DNA of 64,000 bases, from NCBI GenBank assembly GCA_045617725.1, contig JAZLJD010000045.1, forward strand, positions 54,987-118,986. Reading direction: 5' to 3'. Positions 9,395 through 19,143 of the stretch are shown piece after piece. Under the pieces are notes generated by a model, which saw only the letters and a list, made by a program, of their open reading frames with translations, was not told where the DNA came from and searched no databases. Within the stretch, counting starts at the first letter, position 1. Each line of letters opens with the position of its first letter. Source of the stretch: JAZLJD01 sp045617725. Its GTDB lineage: Bacteria > Bacillota > Clostridia > Lachnospirales > Lachnospiraceae. A program made the translations under genes and the position numbers.

Positions 9395-10672
9395 ATGAAT
9401 TCTTTTAAAGACGAAACCAAATGCATACATTCCGGCTATGTACCCGGAAATGGAGAACCCAGACAGCTTCCGATTACTCAAAGCACCACCTTTAAGTATT
9501 CATCCAGTGATGCGATGGGAAGATTGTTTGACCTTGAGGACAGCGGCTATTTCTACACGAGATTAGCCAATCCCACCAATGATGCCGTTGCTGCCAAAAT
9601 CTGTGATTTGGAAGGCGGCGTTGCTGCAATGCTTACAAGCTCAGGACAGGCAGCCAATTTCTTCGCAGTATTCAATATTTGTGAAGCCGGCGACCATATG
9701 ATTATGTCTTCTGCAGTGTACGGCGGTACTTTCAATCTGTTCACCTGCACGATGGCCAAGATGGGTATTGAGTGTACCGTAGTTTCTCCCGATTGCAGTA
9801 TCGAGGAACTGAATGCTGCATTTAAAGAAAATACAAAGTGCGTATTCGGTGAAACGATTGCCAATCCTGCACTTGCAGTACTTGATTTTGAAAAGTTTGC
9901 TTCAGCAGCACATGCACACGGTGTTCCTCTGATTGTAGACAATACCTTTGCTACTCCGATTAACTGTAAGCCGTTTGAGTTTGGAGCAGATATCGTTACG
10001 CATTCCACTACGAAATACATTGACGGACATGGTGTCAGTGTCGGTGGTTGCATCGTAGATTCCGGCAACTTTGATTGGACCGCACATAAGGAGAAATTCC
10101 CCGGACTTTGCACTCCGGATGAGTCCTATCATGGAATTACCTATACTGAGAAGTTTGGTAAGGCTGCTTATATTACGAAAGCAACTTCACAGCTCATGAG
10201 AGACTTCGGATGCATCCAGTCTCCTCAGAATGCTTTCTATATCAATTTGGGACTTGAAAGTCTTCCGGTAAGAGTGGAAAGACATTGCAGAAATGCAGAA
10301 AAGGTAGCAGAGTTCCTGGCAAGCTGTGATAAGGTAGCCTGGGTTACTTATCCTTCCTTAAAGGGTGATAAGTACTACGACCTTGCTATGAAGTACCTTC
10401 CGAACGGAAGCTGCGGCGTTATTGTTTTTGGCCTCAAGGGTGGAAGAGAAGCATGCATTAAGATGATGGACAGCTTAAAGCTCATCAGCATTGAAACGCA
10501 TGTAGCAGATGCAAGAAGCTGCGTATTACATCCTGCAAGTCATACGCATCGTCAGATGAATGACGAACAGCTTTTGAATGCAGGAGTCAGACCTGATTTG
10601 ATCAGACTTTCCATCGGCATCGAGAATGTAGATGACTTAATTGAAGATCTTAAGCAGGCTATGAATGCTTAA
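9395..10672 (+). CDS. metY: O-acetylhomoserine sulfhydrylase (O-acetylhomoserine aminocarboxypropyltransferase)
   Basis: This PLP enzyme of the Cys/Met metabolism family forms homocysteine from O-acetylhomoserine and sulfide. Visible motifs are LTSSGQAANF near residue 75 and DNTFATP. The PLP lysine is in THSTTKYIDGHG, and the substrate-binding tail is VLHPASHTHRQM. The 425-residue length and this tail fit MetY-type enzymes better than cystathionine gamma-synthase (about 380 residues). GGAG precedes the ATG by about 15 bases, which is long, so translation initiation may be modest. Specificity within the family is inferred. Confidence 0.9.
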   Translation: MNSFKDETKCIHSGYVPGNGEPRQLPITQSTTFKYSSSDAMGRLFDLEDSGYFYTRLANPTNDAVAAKICDLEGGVAAMLTSSGQAANFFAVFNICEAGDHMIMSSAVYGGTFNLFTCTMAKMGIECTVVSPDCSIEELNAAFKENTKCVFGETIANPALAVLDFEKFASAAHAHGVPLIVDNTFATPINCKPFEFGADIVTHSTTKYIDGHGVSVGGCIVDSGNFDWTAHKEKFPGLCTPDESYHGITYTEKFGKAAYITKATSQLMRDFGCIQSPQNAFYINLGLESLPVRVERHCRNAEKVAEFLASCDKVAWVTYPSLKGDKYYDLAMKYLPNGSCGVIVFGLKGGREACIKMMDSLKLISIETHVADARSCVLHPASHTHRQMNDEQLLNAGVRPDLIRLSIGIENVDDLIEDLKQAMNA

Positions 10673-10682
10673 TTAGGTACGT

Positions 10683-12221
10683 ATGAGAAAATATAAACAG
10701 GGTAACTACATAGCACTTTTAGCTTTCTCCATAATAATCGGACTTATGATGCTTTATTTTACAGGTTCCTTTGTCGGAGAGAGCTTCTTTGGAAACAGTG
10801 ATCTAAAATTCCGCGGAATATGCGGAATTTCAGGTCTTGTTTTTGTTGCGCTGTTAAATCTTCCTGAATTTTTCATCCTGCGTAAGAAGGATGTCGAAGA
10901 AAAAGAGAAAAGTTTTCTTTACACATCGATTGAAATGCTGTTTGTGGTTGTTGCCGCCTGTGCACTCATGGGAGTAGTAATCTATTACGTAATTAAGAAT
11001 GATTACATAACGGACTTCTTCCTGAATAATGAAAGCCTTAAGAGTGTATTTATTGGCAACAAATTTCATTTCTTTGCGCATTCCACAATAACGGAAGATT
11101 TATATTTCTCGATGATTCGCGGTTTGTACTTCCTCTTGGGAAATCATACGGATTATGTGATTTATTTAAACATGGCATTTATCATGTTTATTGCAATACT
11201 GGTATATTACCTGATTTCAAGATGCAACAATAAGGTGGCAGCCGGTATTACAACACTTATTTTCATAGGTTCCTTGTACTATAATGACGGCATTTTCCTG
11301 CAGGGAAGCAATACCTTATCACTTTTGCTCTGCATGATTATTCTGACTGTCATGTATTCCTATCTCAGCAAGAAATTCCGTGCCAAAGAGGATCTTGAAT
11401 TCAGACCGGTTGTTAATGTGTGTGCAGGCGTAATTTTTGGCGTATTTACATGGATTAATCCGATATATTTCTTCTTAGCAGTTAGCTTTTTGCTTATGGA
11501 ATGTTATATGACCTATCCCGGAACCTATGATGTTAAGGCGGCTGCCAGAAACATCTTTATGCTGCTCGGAACACTTTTTGTCGTATTCATTTCACTTCTT
11601 TGCCTCGATATGAGCGAATATGATGTGTTAATTCAGGACAGCTATGATTTAGACCTCTTAAAGAGCATATTCTATGATCATATTTATGTAAGTGCCTTAA
11701 AGGACGGATACCTTATTACGTTTACTTTGCTTGCATTTGCCGGCGGTATTGCAAATAGAATTTCCATATACGCGCATTATCTGTTACTCGAGCCCAAGGT
11801 CAAGAAAAATCATAATGCACAGTTTATTATGGATGTTCCGGCAGGTATAACAGAACCTGTAGCTGTAGAAGTCAAAGAAGAAGTTAAAGAAGAAATCCCC
11901 GTAACGGATTATGCCCCGATACCGGTTCCGATCATTGTAAAAGAGGCAACCGAAGTAAAGGAAGAATCCTTAACTGACATCTTACCGATTAAGCCGGAGC
12001 CTGTTCCCGAAAAGGAACTGGAGATTCCTCTTGAAATCAAACCACAGAATGTTGTTCGTGAAGAAGCCGTAAAGCAGGTTAAGGTTGAACCTATCCCGAA
12101 TCCTATGAAGGAACCGAAGAAGCATGAACGGAAAGAAATGGATTTCCTCTACGAAGTAGCAGAAGAGGATATGCATTTCGATTATGAGGTCCCTGAGAAT
12201 TTAAGCCATTTTGATTATTAA
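10683..12221 (+). CDS. Unknown polytopic membrane protein with acidic Pro/Glu-rich tail
   Basis: I do not recognise a named family. The first 375 residues hold about eight to ten hydrophobic segments with a large soluble loop near residues 100-150 (IGNKFHFFAHSTITED). This layout resembles GT-C glycosyltransferase-like proteins, but no catalytic motif is evident. The last 125 residues are a low-complexity tail rich in Glu, Val, Lys and Pro. It ends in three short repeats, DFLYEV, HFDYEV and HFDY. The gene starts 10 bases after metY and is followed by a strong terminator, so it closes the operon. Envelope polysaccharide work is possible but unproven. Confidence 0.75.
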   Translation: MRKYKQGNYIALLAFSIIIGLMMLYFTGSFVGESFFGNSDLKFRGICGISGLVFVALLNLPEFFILRKKDVEEKEKSFLYTSIEMLFVVVAACALMGVVIYYVIKNDYITDFFLNNESLKSVFIGNKFHFFAHSTITEDLYFSMIRGLYFLLGNHTDYVIYLNMAFIMFIAILVYYLISRCNNKVAAGITTLIFIGSLYYNDGIFLQGSNTLSLLLCMIILTVMYSYLSKKFRAKEDLEFRPVVNVCAGVIFGVFTWINPIYFFLAVSFLLMECYMTYPGTYDVKAAARNIFMLLGTLFVVFISLLCLDMSEYDVLIQDSYDLDLLKSIFYDHIYVSALKDGYLITFTLLAFAGGIANRISIYAHYLLLEPKVKKNHNAQFIMDVPAGITEPVAVEVKEEVKEEIPVTDYAPIPVPIIVKEATEVKEESLTDILPIKPEPVPEKELEIPLEIKPQNVVREEAVKQVKVEPIPNPMKEPKKHERKEMDFLYEVAEEDMHFDYEVPENLSHFDY

Positions 12222-12231
12222 TTCTGCGATT

Positions 12232-12264
12232 ATAAGCCATTCCCGGTGGAATGGCTTATTTTGT
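12232..12264 (+). terminator. Rho-independent terminator
   Basis: A perfect 12-bp stem, ATAAGCCATTCC (12232-12243) with GGAATGGCTTAT (12248-12259), closes a CGGT tetraloop and runs into a T-rich tract (ATTTTGTATTTT). It ends the metY/membrane-protein transcript before the ftsK promoter. Confidence 0.92.
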
Positions 12265-12292
12265 ATTTTACAAAATTTAGCACCACTATATG

Positions 12293-12321
12293 ATGACATT
12301 AGCTATTAATGATGTTATAAT
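12293..12321 (+). promoter_or_regulatory. Probable sigma-A promoter for the ftsK operon
   Basis: ATGACA (12293-12298; five of six match TTGACA) is followed after 17 bases by a consensus TATAAT (12316-12321). The predicted start is about 30 bases upstream of the ftsK ATG. Confidence 0.8.
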
Positions 12322-12358
12322 TTCAATGGTATATTAGCGGAATTGGACAGGTATATTT

Positions 12359-15055
12359 ATGCCAGAGAAGAAAAAGACAACTAAACGAAGAAGTACAGGT
12401 ACGACTACCGGCAAAAGAGTAACTGCTGCACAAAAACGTGCGCAGGAACAGAAGAAAAACGAATTAAAAATTGAAGTCCTTTGGATTTTGTATTTAGGCA
12501 TCATGATTTTGTTCATGATGATTAATTGTAATGTAATAAAAACGGATTTCTGTGTACATTTAAGAGCCATTTCTTTTGGTATATTCGGCGTATTATCTTA
12601 TGTATTACCCATCCTCATTTTTCTTTTATCGGGCTTTATATACATAAACAAGGGTGTTCGGCTTATGGGAGTTAAGGTAACATCCATCATAGCCCTGATT
12701 GTTTCCGCCGGAATCATAGCAGAGCTTTTGAGTGGTATCATACCCGACTACAGTGATGAATTCCCTGTATTGAAAGATGCAATTCCCCTTATCTATAAAA
12801 CAGGTTCAGAACAATTTAAGGGTGGCGGTGTTATTTTTGGCATGCTGTCCCTTATGATATGTAATTTAATCGGCAAGGTTGGAACCTGGCTCATATTAGT
12901 AGTGGTCATTATTGTTTCTACGATTTTCCTGACCGAGAAATCTTTAATGAGAGCCCTGCATAACGGTGGTAAGTCATTAAGAGAAGGTAGTGAGCATGAA
13001 AGAGAGCTTATAGCGGAATCTTTACAAAACTCAAGAGAAGCCAGAGCAGAAAGAGAAGAAAGAAGACGTCTGGCGCGTGAAGAACATGAAGAAAAGCGTC
13101 GTCTTGAGCAGGAAGACAGAGAAAGAAAACGACTTGAAAAGGAAGAGGCGGAACGAATCGCGGAAGAACAAAAGGAAACCTCAAAGATATTACGACGTGA
13201 CAATATGGTAAGAGGCGTCATGCTGGATCCGAGAGTTAGTGATACTTCGGATACTCTTTTGCAGGAAGGTTCTATCGCAGAGCCCGTTCCTACCACCGGA
13301 GTGCATGACGATATGCATGAGATTCAGGTCATTAATACGGAGGCTTTTGAACCTGTTACAATAACGCCTTCCGCCGAAGTCCCTGTACCCAAACAGGACG
13401 AATATTCCTATGAATTGGATGATATTCCGGTCCCCATAACGGAGCGAAACAACAAGGATTACATTACAGACTCACAGGAATATAAGGAACCTGTAATTCC
13501 CGAAGTTGTTTCCAAAGCTTCCGAAGTAAAACAACCGGAAGTAAAGCCGGAGAGTGAGCGTAAAGCTCCCGGAAGGCCTGTATCAAAGTATAAGCTTCCT
13601 CCGGTTAATCTGCTTAACAAAAATGAAATGAACAGAGCCAAAGAGAGCGATGCGGAAATTCAAAGTACCGCCAAGAATCTTAGGGAAGCACTTAAGAACT
13701 TTGGCATAAATGTAGAGGTAAAAGGAATCAGTCAGGGCCCTAGCATTACAAGGTTTGAAATACAACCGGAATTGGGTGTGCCGGTTTCAAGAATCGTTAA
13801 GTTATCGGACGATATACAAATGAGTCTGGCAGCGACGAGCATTCGTATTGAAGCTCCTATTCCGGGCAAAAGTGCAGTCGGAATTGAGATTCCGAATAAA
13901 GTGAAGACGATGGTGCTTCTAAGGGATTTGATTGAAACGGAAGAATTCAAATCCAATAAAAGTAAAATAAGCTTTACGGTCGGCAAGGACCTGGCCGGTA
14001 AGAACATCATTGATGATATTCATAATATGCCGCATCTACTGATTGCAGGTACGACCGGAAGCGGTAAGTCTGTTTGTATTAATGCAATTGTAATGAGTAT
14101 TTTGTATCATGCAAGTCCTGATGAAGTCAAAATGATACTGGTCGATCCGAAACAGGTAGAGTTAAGCATTTATAACGGTTTACCGCATCTGTGCCTGCCG
14201 GTTGTGAATTCAGCTAAAATGACCGTAACCGCATTAAAATGGGCAGTTGCCGAGATGCAACGAAGATACAGAATCTTCGTTGAAACGGATACGAAGGAAC
14301 TACGGTCCTATAATGCCAAAATCGGAGACGGAACATTTCAATTCGAAGGCGAGACGGTTGGAAAACTTCCGGAAATCGTCTTTATCATTGATGAGCTTGC
14401 AGATATAATGGCAGAAGCGGCCAAAGAGGTTGAAGAATCCATTTCCAGACTTGCCGCCCTTGCAAGAGCGGCAGGAATTCATATGATTCTGGCAACGCAA
14501 AGACCTTCGGTGGATGTAATCACAGGTACGATTAAGGCCAATATGCCCAGCCGTATCGCTTTCATGGTTAAGAGTGGTGTGGATTCACGAACCATAATAG
14601 ACAGCATCGGAGCAGAAAAACTGCTTGGTAAAGGCGATATGCTCTATTATCCTTCAGGATACTCGAAACCGATTCGTGTACAGGGTATTTTTGTTTCGGA
14701 TGAAGAAATCGGTAAGGTTGTCAGCTTCATAAAGGCTCAGAACATTGAAACGGATACGAGCCTGGAAGCCAAAATCAAAGCAGGCAGTAATTCGGGCGAC
14801 GAATCCGGCGGAAGCTTAAGTGTATCCGGTGGTAATGAACTGGATGAACTTTTTGAAGAAGCGGGACGTTTCCTGATTTCGAGAGGAAAAGCATCCATTG
14901 GAAATCTGCAAAGAAACTTCAAAATCGGCTTTAACCGTGCTGCCAGAATTGTAGACCAGTTGGCAGAAGCCGGTGTACTGGGACCTGAGGAAGGAACAAA
15001 GCCCAGAGAAATACGGATGACCATAGACCAATTTGAAGAATATTTAAATAAGTAA
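12359..15055 (+). CDS. ftsK: FtsK/SpoIIIE family DNA translocase
   Basis: This is a septum-located ATPase that pumps chromosomal DNA during division or sporulation. The 898-residue protein has about four N-terminal membrane segments (roughly 35-200) and a highly charged Arg/Glu coiled linker (about 205-285). A Pro/Glu-rich stretch follows, then the motor with Walker A AGTTGSGKSV near residue 563 and Walker B VFIIDELADIM. A C-terminal winged-helix gamma domain (about 820-895, GFNRAARIVDQLAEAGVLG) would read KOPS/SRS-type guide sites. The ribosome site is weak (AGG, 10 bases upstream). It starts an operon with fhs and folD. FtsK and SpoIIIE cannot be separated by sequence alone. Confidence 0.95.
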   Translation: MPEKKKTTKRRSTGTTTGKRVTAAQKRAQEQKKNELKIEVLWILYLGIMILFMMINCNVIKTDFCVHLRAISFGIFGVLSYVLPILIFLLSGFIYINKGVRLMGVKVTSIIALIVSAGIIAELLSGIIPDYSDEFPVLKDAIPLIYKTGSEQFKGGGVIFGMLSLMICNLIGKVGTWLILVVVIIVSTIFLTEKSLMRALHNGGKSLREGSEHERELIAESLQNSREARAEREERRRLAREEHEEKRRLEQEDRERKRLEKEEAERIAEEQKETSKILRRDNMVRGVMLDPRVSDTSDTLLQEGSIAEPVPTTGVHDDMHEIQVINTEAFEPVTITPSAEVPVPKQDEYSYELDDIPVPITERNNKDYITDSQEYKEPVIPEVVSKASEVKQPEVKPESERKAPGRPVSKYKLPPVNLLNKNEMNRAKESDAEIQSTAKNLREALKNFGINVEVKGISQGPSITRFEIQPELGVPVSRIVKLSDDIQMSLAATSIRIEAPIPGKSAVGIEIPNKVKTMVLLRDLIETEEFKSNKSKISFTVGKDLAGKNIIDDIHNMPHLLIAGTTGSGKSVCINAIVMSILYHASPDEVKMILVDPKQVELSIYNGLPHLCLPVVNSAKMTVTALKWAVAEMQRRYRIFVETDTKELRSYNAKIGDGTFQFEGETVGKLPEIVFIIDELADIMAEAAKEVEESISRLAALARAAGIHMILATQRPSVDVITGTIKANMPSRIAFMVKSGVDSRTIIDSIGAEKLLGKGDMLYYPSGYSKPIRVQGIFVSDEEIGKVVSFIKAQNIETDTSLEAKIKAGSNSGDESGGSLSVSGGNELDELFEEAGRFLISRGKASIGNLQRNFKIGFNRAARIVDQLAEAGVLGPEEGTKPREIRMTIDQFEEYLNK

Positions 15056-15067
15056 TAGGAGACTAAT

Positions 15068-16738
15068 ATGAAGACGGATATTGAAATCGCACAGGAAACT
15101 ACATTGTGGCCGGTTACCGAAGTGGCTAAAACCATAGGAATCGATGCAGATGATTTGGAATTGTACGGAAAGTATAAAGCAAAGATCTCCGATGAGTTTT
15201 TAAGTAAAATAAGCGCAAATAAGGACGGAAAGCTAGTTTTGGTTACAGCAATTAATCCCACCCCCGCAGGTGAAGGTAAGACCACAACAACCGTAGGCTT
15301 GGGGGAAGCTCTTGCCAAACTGGGCCAAAAAGCAATCATCGCATTAAGAGAGCCCTCCCTGGGTCCCTGCTTCGGCGTTAAGGGCGGTGCTGCCGGCGGC
15401 GGTTATGCACAGGTTGTTCCGATGGAGGATTTGAATCTTCATTTTACAGGAGATTTCCACGCAATTACGTCTGCCAATAATCTCCTTGCAGCATTGATTG
15501 ACAATCATATCCACCAAGGCAATCAGCTGAACATTGATACAAGACAGATTATTTGGAAAAGATGCCTTGATATGAATGATCGTGCTCTTCGAAATATTGT
15601 TGTTGGCCTTGGAAATAAGTCAGACGGCTTTGTACGTGAAGATCATTTCGTTATTACCGTAGCCTCTGAGATTATGGCTATTTTGTGCCTTGCAACGGAT
15701 ATGGAAGACTTAAAGAACAGACTTTCCAAGATTGTAGTTGCTTATAACTTAAGCGGTGAACCTGTAACCGCAGGAGACTTAAATGCGGTCGGCTCCATGG
15801 CAGCCCTCCTTAAGGATGCATTAAAGCCGAACCTGATTCAGACAATCGAACATACGCCTGCCATCGTACACGGTGGTCCTTTTGCCAATATTGCTCATGG
15901 TTGCAACTCCGTAAGAGCTACGAAGGCCGCTTTAAAAATGGCAGACATCGTAGTTACGGAAGCCGGATTCGGTGCTGACCTTGGTGCGGAGAAGTTCTTT
16001 GATATCAAGTGCCGTAAAGCGGGACTTAAGCCGGATGCAGTAGTATTGGTTGCTACCATCAGAGCACTTAAGTATAATGGTGGAGTTAAAAAGGCCGACT
16101 TAAGCAATGAGAATACAAAAGCGCTGAAAAAGGGTATCGTAAACTTAGGTAAACACATTGAGAACCTTCAAAAATACGGTGTCCCCGTAATCGTAACATT
16201 GAATGCTTTTACATCAGATACAGAAGCAGAACTTGCAATCGTAAAAGAATACTGCAAGGAAAGAAATTGTAACTGCGTATTGTCCGAAGTATGGGCCAAG
16301 GGCGGTGAAGGTGGCATTGAACTTGCCAAAGAACTCCTTAACACGCTTGAAACTAAGAAGTCGGATTTCAAGGTCCTTTATCCGGATGAAATGAGCTTAA
16401 AGGACAAGATTACTACGGTTGCCCGTGAAATTTATGGCGCTGGGGATGTAAACTTTGCAGATTCTGTAGTAAAGCAACTTGATAAACTTGAAAGCATGGG
16501 ATTTGGAAATCTCCCTGTCTGCATGGCCAAAACACAGTATTCCCTGAGTGATAATCCGGATCTTTTGGGAAGACCGGAAGGCTTTACCATGAATGTCAGG
16601 GATGTATATGTAAGTGCAGGAGCCGGCTTTGTCGTCGTATTGACAGGTACAGTTATGACCATGCCCGGACTGCCCAAAGAACCTGCAGCATATCGAATTG
16701 ATATTGATAATAACGGTAGAATTACCGGTTTATTCTAA
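15068..16738 (+). CDS. fhs: Formate-tetrahydrofolate ligase
   Basis: The enzyme joins formate to tetrahydrofolate using ATP, giving 10-formyl-THF for purines or, in acetogens, the methyl branch of acetyl-CoA synthesis. The 556-residue length is standard. Signatures include the P-loop-like TPAGEGKTTTTVGLGEAL near residue 65, the glycine-rich GVKGGAAGGGYAQVVP, and TGDFHAITSANNLL. AGGAG precedes the ATG. It is 10 bases from folD, so the two enzymes that carry formate to methylene-THF are made together. Confidence 0.97.
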   Translation: MKTDIEIAQETTLWPVTEVAKTIGIDADDLELYGKYKAKISDEFLSKISANKDGKLVLVTAINPTPAGEGKTTTTVGLGEALAKLGQKAIIALREPSLGPCFGVKGGAAGGGYAQVVPMEDLNLHFTGDFHAITSANNLLAALIDNHIHQGNQLNIDTRQIIWKRCLDMNDRALRNIVVGLGNKSDGFVREDHFVITVASEIMAILCLATDMEDLKNRLSKIVVAYNLSGEPVTAGDLNAVGSMAALLKDALKPNLIQTIEHTPAIVHGGPFANIAHGCNSVRATKAALKMADIVVTEAGFGADLGAEKFFDIKCRKAGLKPDAVVLVATIRALKYNGGVKKADLSNENTKALKKGIVNLGKHIENLQKYGVPVIVTLNAFTSDTEAELAIVKEYCKERNCNCVLSEVWAKGGEGGIELAKELLNTLETKKSDFKVLYPDEMSLKDKITTVAREIYGAGDVNFADSVVKQLDKLESMGFGNLPVCMAKTQYSLSDNPDLLGRPEGFTMNVRDVYVSAGAGFVVVLTGTVMTMPGLPKEPAAYRIDIDNNGRITGLF

Positions 16739-16748
16739 GGAGTAAAAA

Positions 16749-17585
16749 ATGGAACTGATTGATGGCAAAAGAATATCTCTCGAAATCAAGGATGAAGTAA
16801 AAGAAAAAGTAGCTGCTTATAAGGCACAGGGAATCGAAATTACCCTTGCAGTAGTACTTGTTGGCAACGACCCGGCATCTTCCATCTATGTAAATAACAA
16901 GAAGAAAGCGTGTGAATATGTCGGAATCAAATCCTATTCCGTAGAACTTCCGGAGACTACAACCCAGGAAGAGCTTTTGAAGGTTATTGACGAGCTGAAT
17001 GCAAGAGACGATATTAACGGAATTCTTGTTCAGCTTCCCCTTCCCAAGGCAATTGATGAGGATGAAGTGATTCGCAGAATCGATCCGAACAAGGATGTTG
17101 ACGGATTCCATCCCATGAGCGTCGGACGTCTGTCCATCGGCCTTAAAGGTTTTGTATCCTGTACTCCGGCCGGAGTCATTGAACTCTTAAAGCGCAGCAA
17201 TGTCAACATGGACGGAGCCCATTGTGTTATCATCGGAAGAAGTAATATTGTAGGTAAGCCGATGGCAATGCTCATGCTCAGAGAGAATGCAACCGTTACG
17301 GTAGCACATTCCCACACAAAGAACCTAAAGGAACTTTGTAAAACCGCAGATATCTTAATCGTCGCTATCGGCAAGATGAAGATGATCGATTCTTCCTATA
17401 TCAAGGAAGGTGCCGTAGTAATCGACGTAGGAATTCACAGAGATGAGAATAATAAAGTGTGCGGCGATGTTGATTTTGAAGAAGTAAAAGAGCATACTTC
17501 CAAAATCACCCCTGTACCCGGCGGTGTCGGACCGATGACCATCGCCATGCTTATGAAGAATTGCGTTGACTCTTTATCATTGTAG
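16749..17585 (+). CDS. folD: Bifunctional methylenetetrahydrofolate dehydrogenase / methenyl-THF cyclohydrolase
   Basis: FolD interconverts 10-formyl-, methenyl- and methylene-THF using NADP. The catalytic lysine region is SIYVNNKKKACEYVGI, substrate and dehydrogenase motifs are ILVQLPLPKAID, and the cofactor site is VIIGRSNIVGKPMAMLM. The C-terminal TPVPGGVGPMTIAML signature is complete. Length is 278 residues. It follows fhs by 10 bases with AAGGAG before the ATG. Confidence 0.97.
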   Translation: MELIDGKRISLEIKDEVKEKVAAYKAQGIEITLAVVLVGNDPASSIYVNNKKKACEYVGIKSYSVELPETTTQEELLKVIDELNARDDINGILVQLPLPKAIDEDEVIRRIDPNKDVDGFHPMSVGRLSIGLKGFVSCTPAGVIELLKRSNVNMDGAHCVIIGRSNIVGKPMAMLMLRENATVTVAHSHTKNLKELCKTADILIVAIGKMKMIDSSYIKEGAVVIDVGIHRDENNKVCGDVDFEEVKEHTSKITPVPGGVGPMTIAMLMKNCVDSLSL

Positions 17586-17602
17586 GAAGGATTTTTTGAC
17601 GG

Positions 17603-19042
17603 ATGATCTGCCCCGGATGCCAAAAAGAAATTAAAGATGGTGTATTTATATGTCCGGATTGCGGTTATGAAATCCGTTTTGTCCCTGACTTTGACATAGA
17701 AACAGAGGATATCTTCCATATTCCGCAGGTAACAAGTATGCTGCCTAAGCTGGATGAGGATATGCTTCAAAAGACAAAAGTTGCATTGACAGAGACAAAA
17801 ATCATTTTAAAGCCTCAAGATGAAGAGGAAAAGCCGAATTGGAAACGTGCGATTGTTTTTATCATTCCGAGCGTGGTTGTATTGATTTTGATTGTGGCAA
17901 TCCTGATCGCTGTTTTCCATAAGTCGGAAACATGGCTTGATGTATATAAAAGGGCGGAAGAAGCGTACTTAAATGAAGACTATGATACTGCAATTGCCAT
18001 GACATACGAAGCTTTGGGATTTGAGGACTGTGATTCTGAAGATTTGAAATTGTTTTTGGCAGGGGTAACGTACAAAAGCGGTTCCATCAGTGAAACGGAA
18101 CGTATTTATCTGAAACTCATAGAAGATGATGCAGTTAACAAAAAACAGGCTTATGAGAACCTCATATATCTCTATCAAAACTGCAAAGAATATGAGAAAC
18201 TGGCCGAATTTATAGAGGATTGTCCCTACGACGATTTGAAAAACCGTTACAGCGATTATATGGTTGAAGTACCGTCATTCAGTCTGGAAGAAGGCGTTTA
18301 TGATGATGTGCAGTATTTGAAACTGAAGGCGGATGGCAAAGGCAAGATACTGTATGCTTCCTCCGGAAAGGATCCTCTTGTTTACGGCAGAGTATACACG
18401 GAACCGATTCTGCTTCAGCGAGGCGATTACGAAATTACTGCCGTATATGTGAATGAATACGATGTCAGTGGAATGTCCGTTTCTCACACATATTTCATAA
18501 ATACGTTGCGGCCCCGGGAACCGATTGTTCTTCTTGACAGCGGATATTATACGAATGCACAACTCATTTATGTGAATAAGAATGACATGAATCCTATCTA
18601 TTATACGATTGATGGGGGCGAGCCTACGACGGCATCTACGTTGTATGAAGGACCGGTTCCTCTTTTGCTCGGTGAGCATGTATATAAATTCGCTTCCATA
18701 AATGTCTACGGTGACTTGTGTGAGAATATAATCGAAAGAAGTTACAATTTTACACCGGAGAATGCTATTGCGGTGAATGATGCGGTGGGACTTATTTACG
18801 ATGACCAGACAAAGTTCGCCGATAGAAACGGTATGCTTGCAGACGGAAGCGGAAGGATGATTTATTCCTGTAATTCAGCAATCCCGCTTAACGGAAGTGA
18901 TTATTATCTCTTCGAAGAATATAAGATTACAACCGAGTATCAGACCAAAACAGACCAATATATTGGCGTGAATCTCTATAACGGAGAGGTCATACAACTT
19001 ACTCGTGATATAAACGGAATCTTTTCAAAACGGAATGAATAA
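17603..19042 (+). CDS. Zinc-ribbon, single-pass membrane protein with tetratricopeptide-like and chitobiase C-terminal-like domains
   Basis: Function is unknown. An N-terminal zinc ribbon uses Cys3, Cys6, Cys17 and Cys20. One membrane helix spans about residues 83-105, so the rest should face outside. Residues 110-210 look like short helical TPR-type repeats (EEAYLNEDYDTAIAMTYEAL). From about 225 onward there are beta-sandwich modules like those called CHB_HEX_C, with the typical PIYYTIDGGEPTTASTLYEG. The AGGAAGG ribosome site lies 12 bases from the ATG. It is last in the ftsK-fhs-folD operon and no terminator is visible after it. Envelope sensing or binding is a guess. Confidence 0.8.
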   Translation: MICPGCQKEIKDGVFICPDCGYEIRFVPDFDIETEDIFHIPQVTSMLPKLDEDMLQKTKVALTETKIILKPQDEEEKPNWKRAIVFIIPSVVVLILIVAILIAVFHKSETWLDVYKRAEEAYLNEDYDTAIAMTYEALGFEDCDSEDLKLFLAGVTYKSGSISETERIYLKLIEDDAVNKKQAYENLIYLYQNCKEYEKLAEFIEDCPYDDLKNRYSDYMVEVPSFSLEEGVYDDVQYLKLKADGKGKILYASSGKDPLVYGRVYTEPILLQRGDYEITAVYVNEYDVSGMSVSHTYFINTLRPREPIVLLDSGYYTNAQLIYVNKNDMNPIYYTIDGGEPTTASTLYEGPVPLLLGEHVYKFASINVYGDLCENIIERSYNFTPENAIAVNDAVGLIYDDQTKFADRNGMLADGSGRMIYSCNSAIPLNGSDYYLFEEYKITTEYQTKTDQYIGVNLYNGEVIQLTRDINGIFSKRNE

Positions 19043-19043
19043 A

Positions 19044-19129
19044 TTGACTTGTATTTGTTGCGTTTTAGATATAAAACACTTATTATTAGTTCAATATTTT
19101 TACTTAAAAGTAATAATGTTCATGAGAAC
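19044..19129 (+). promoter_or_regulatory. Promoter and operator-like inverted repeats upstream of nfnAB
   Basis: TTGACT at 19044-19049 can pair with TAGATA at 19066-19071 (16-base spacer) as a moderate promoter; TATAAA at 19070 is an alternative. The leader then holds two short inverted repeats: TTACTT-AA-AAGTAA at 19100-19113 and GTTC-ATGA-GAAC at 19118-19129. The second ends just before the GAAGGAG ribosome site. They could be repressor sites or a leader fold. Neither matches the usual clostridial Rex operator. Confidence 0.45.
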
Positions 19130-19143
19130 AGAAGGAGTTTGTG

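Noticed and set aside
12793..13296. A 167-codon serine-rich frame antisense to the charged linker of ftsK.
   Set aside because: It is the reverse reading of Glu/Arg-rich codons, with no ribosome site or family features.
19044..19143. A Rex operator upstream of nfnAB.
   Set aside because: The inverted repeats there do not resemble the TTGTTAA-N4-TTAACAA type sequence known for clostridial Rex.
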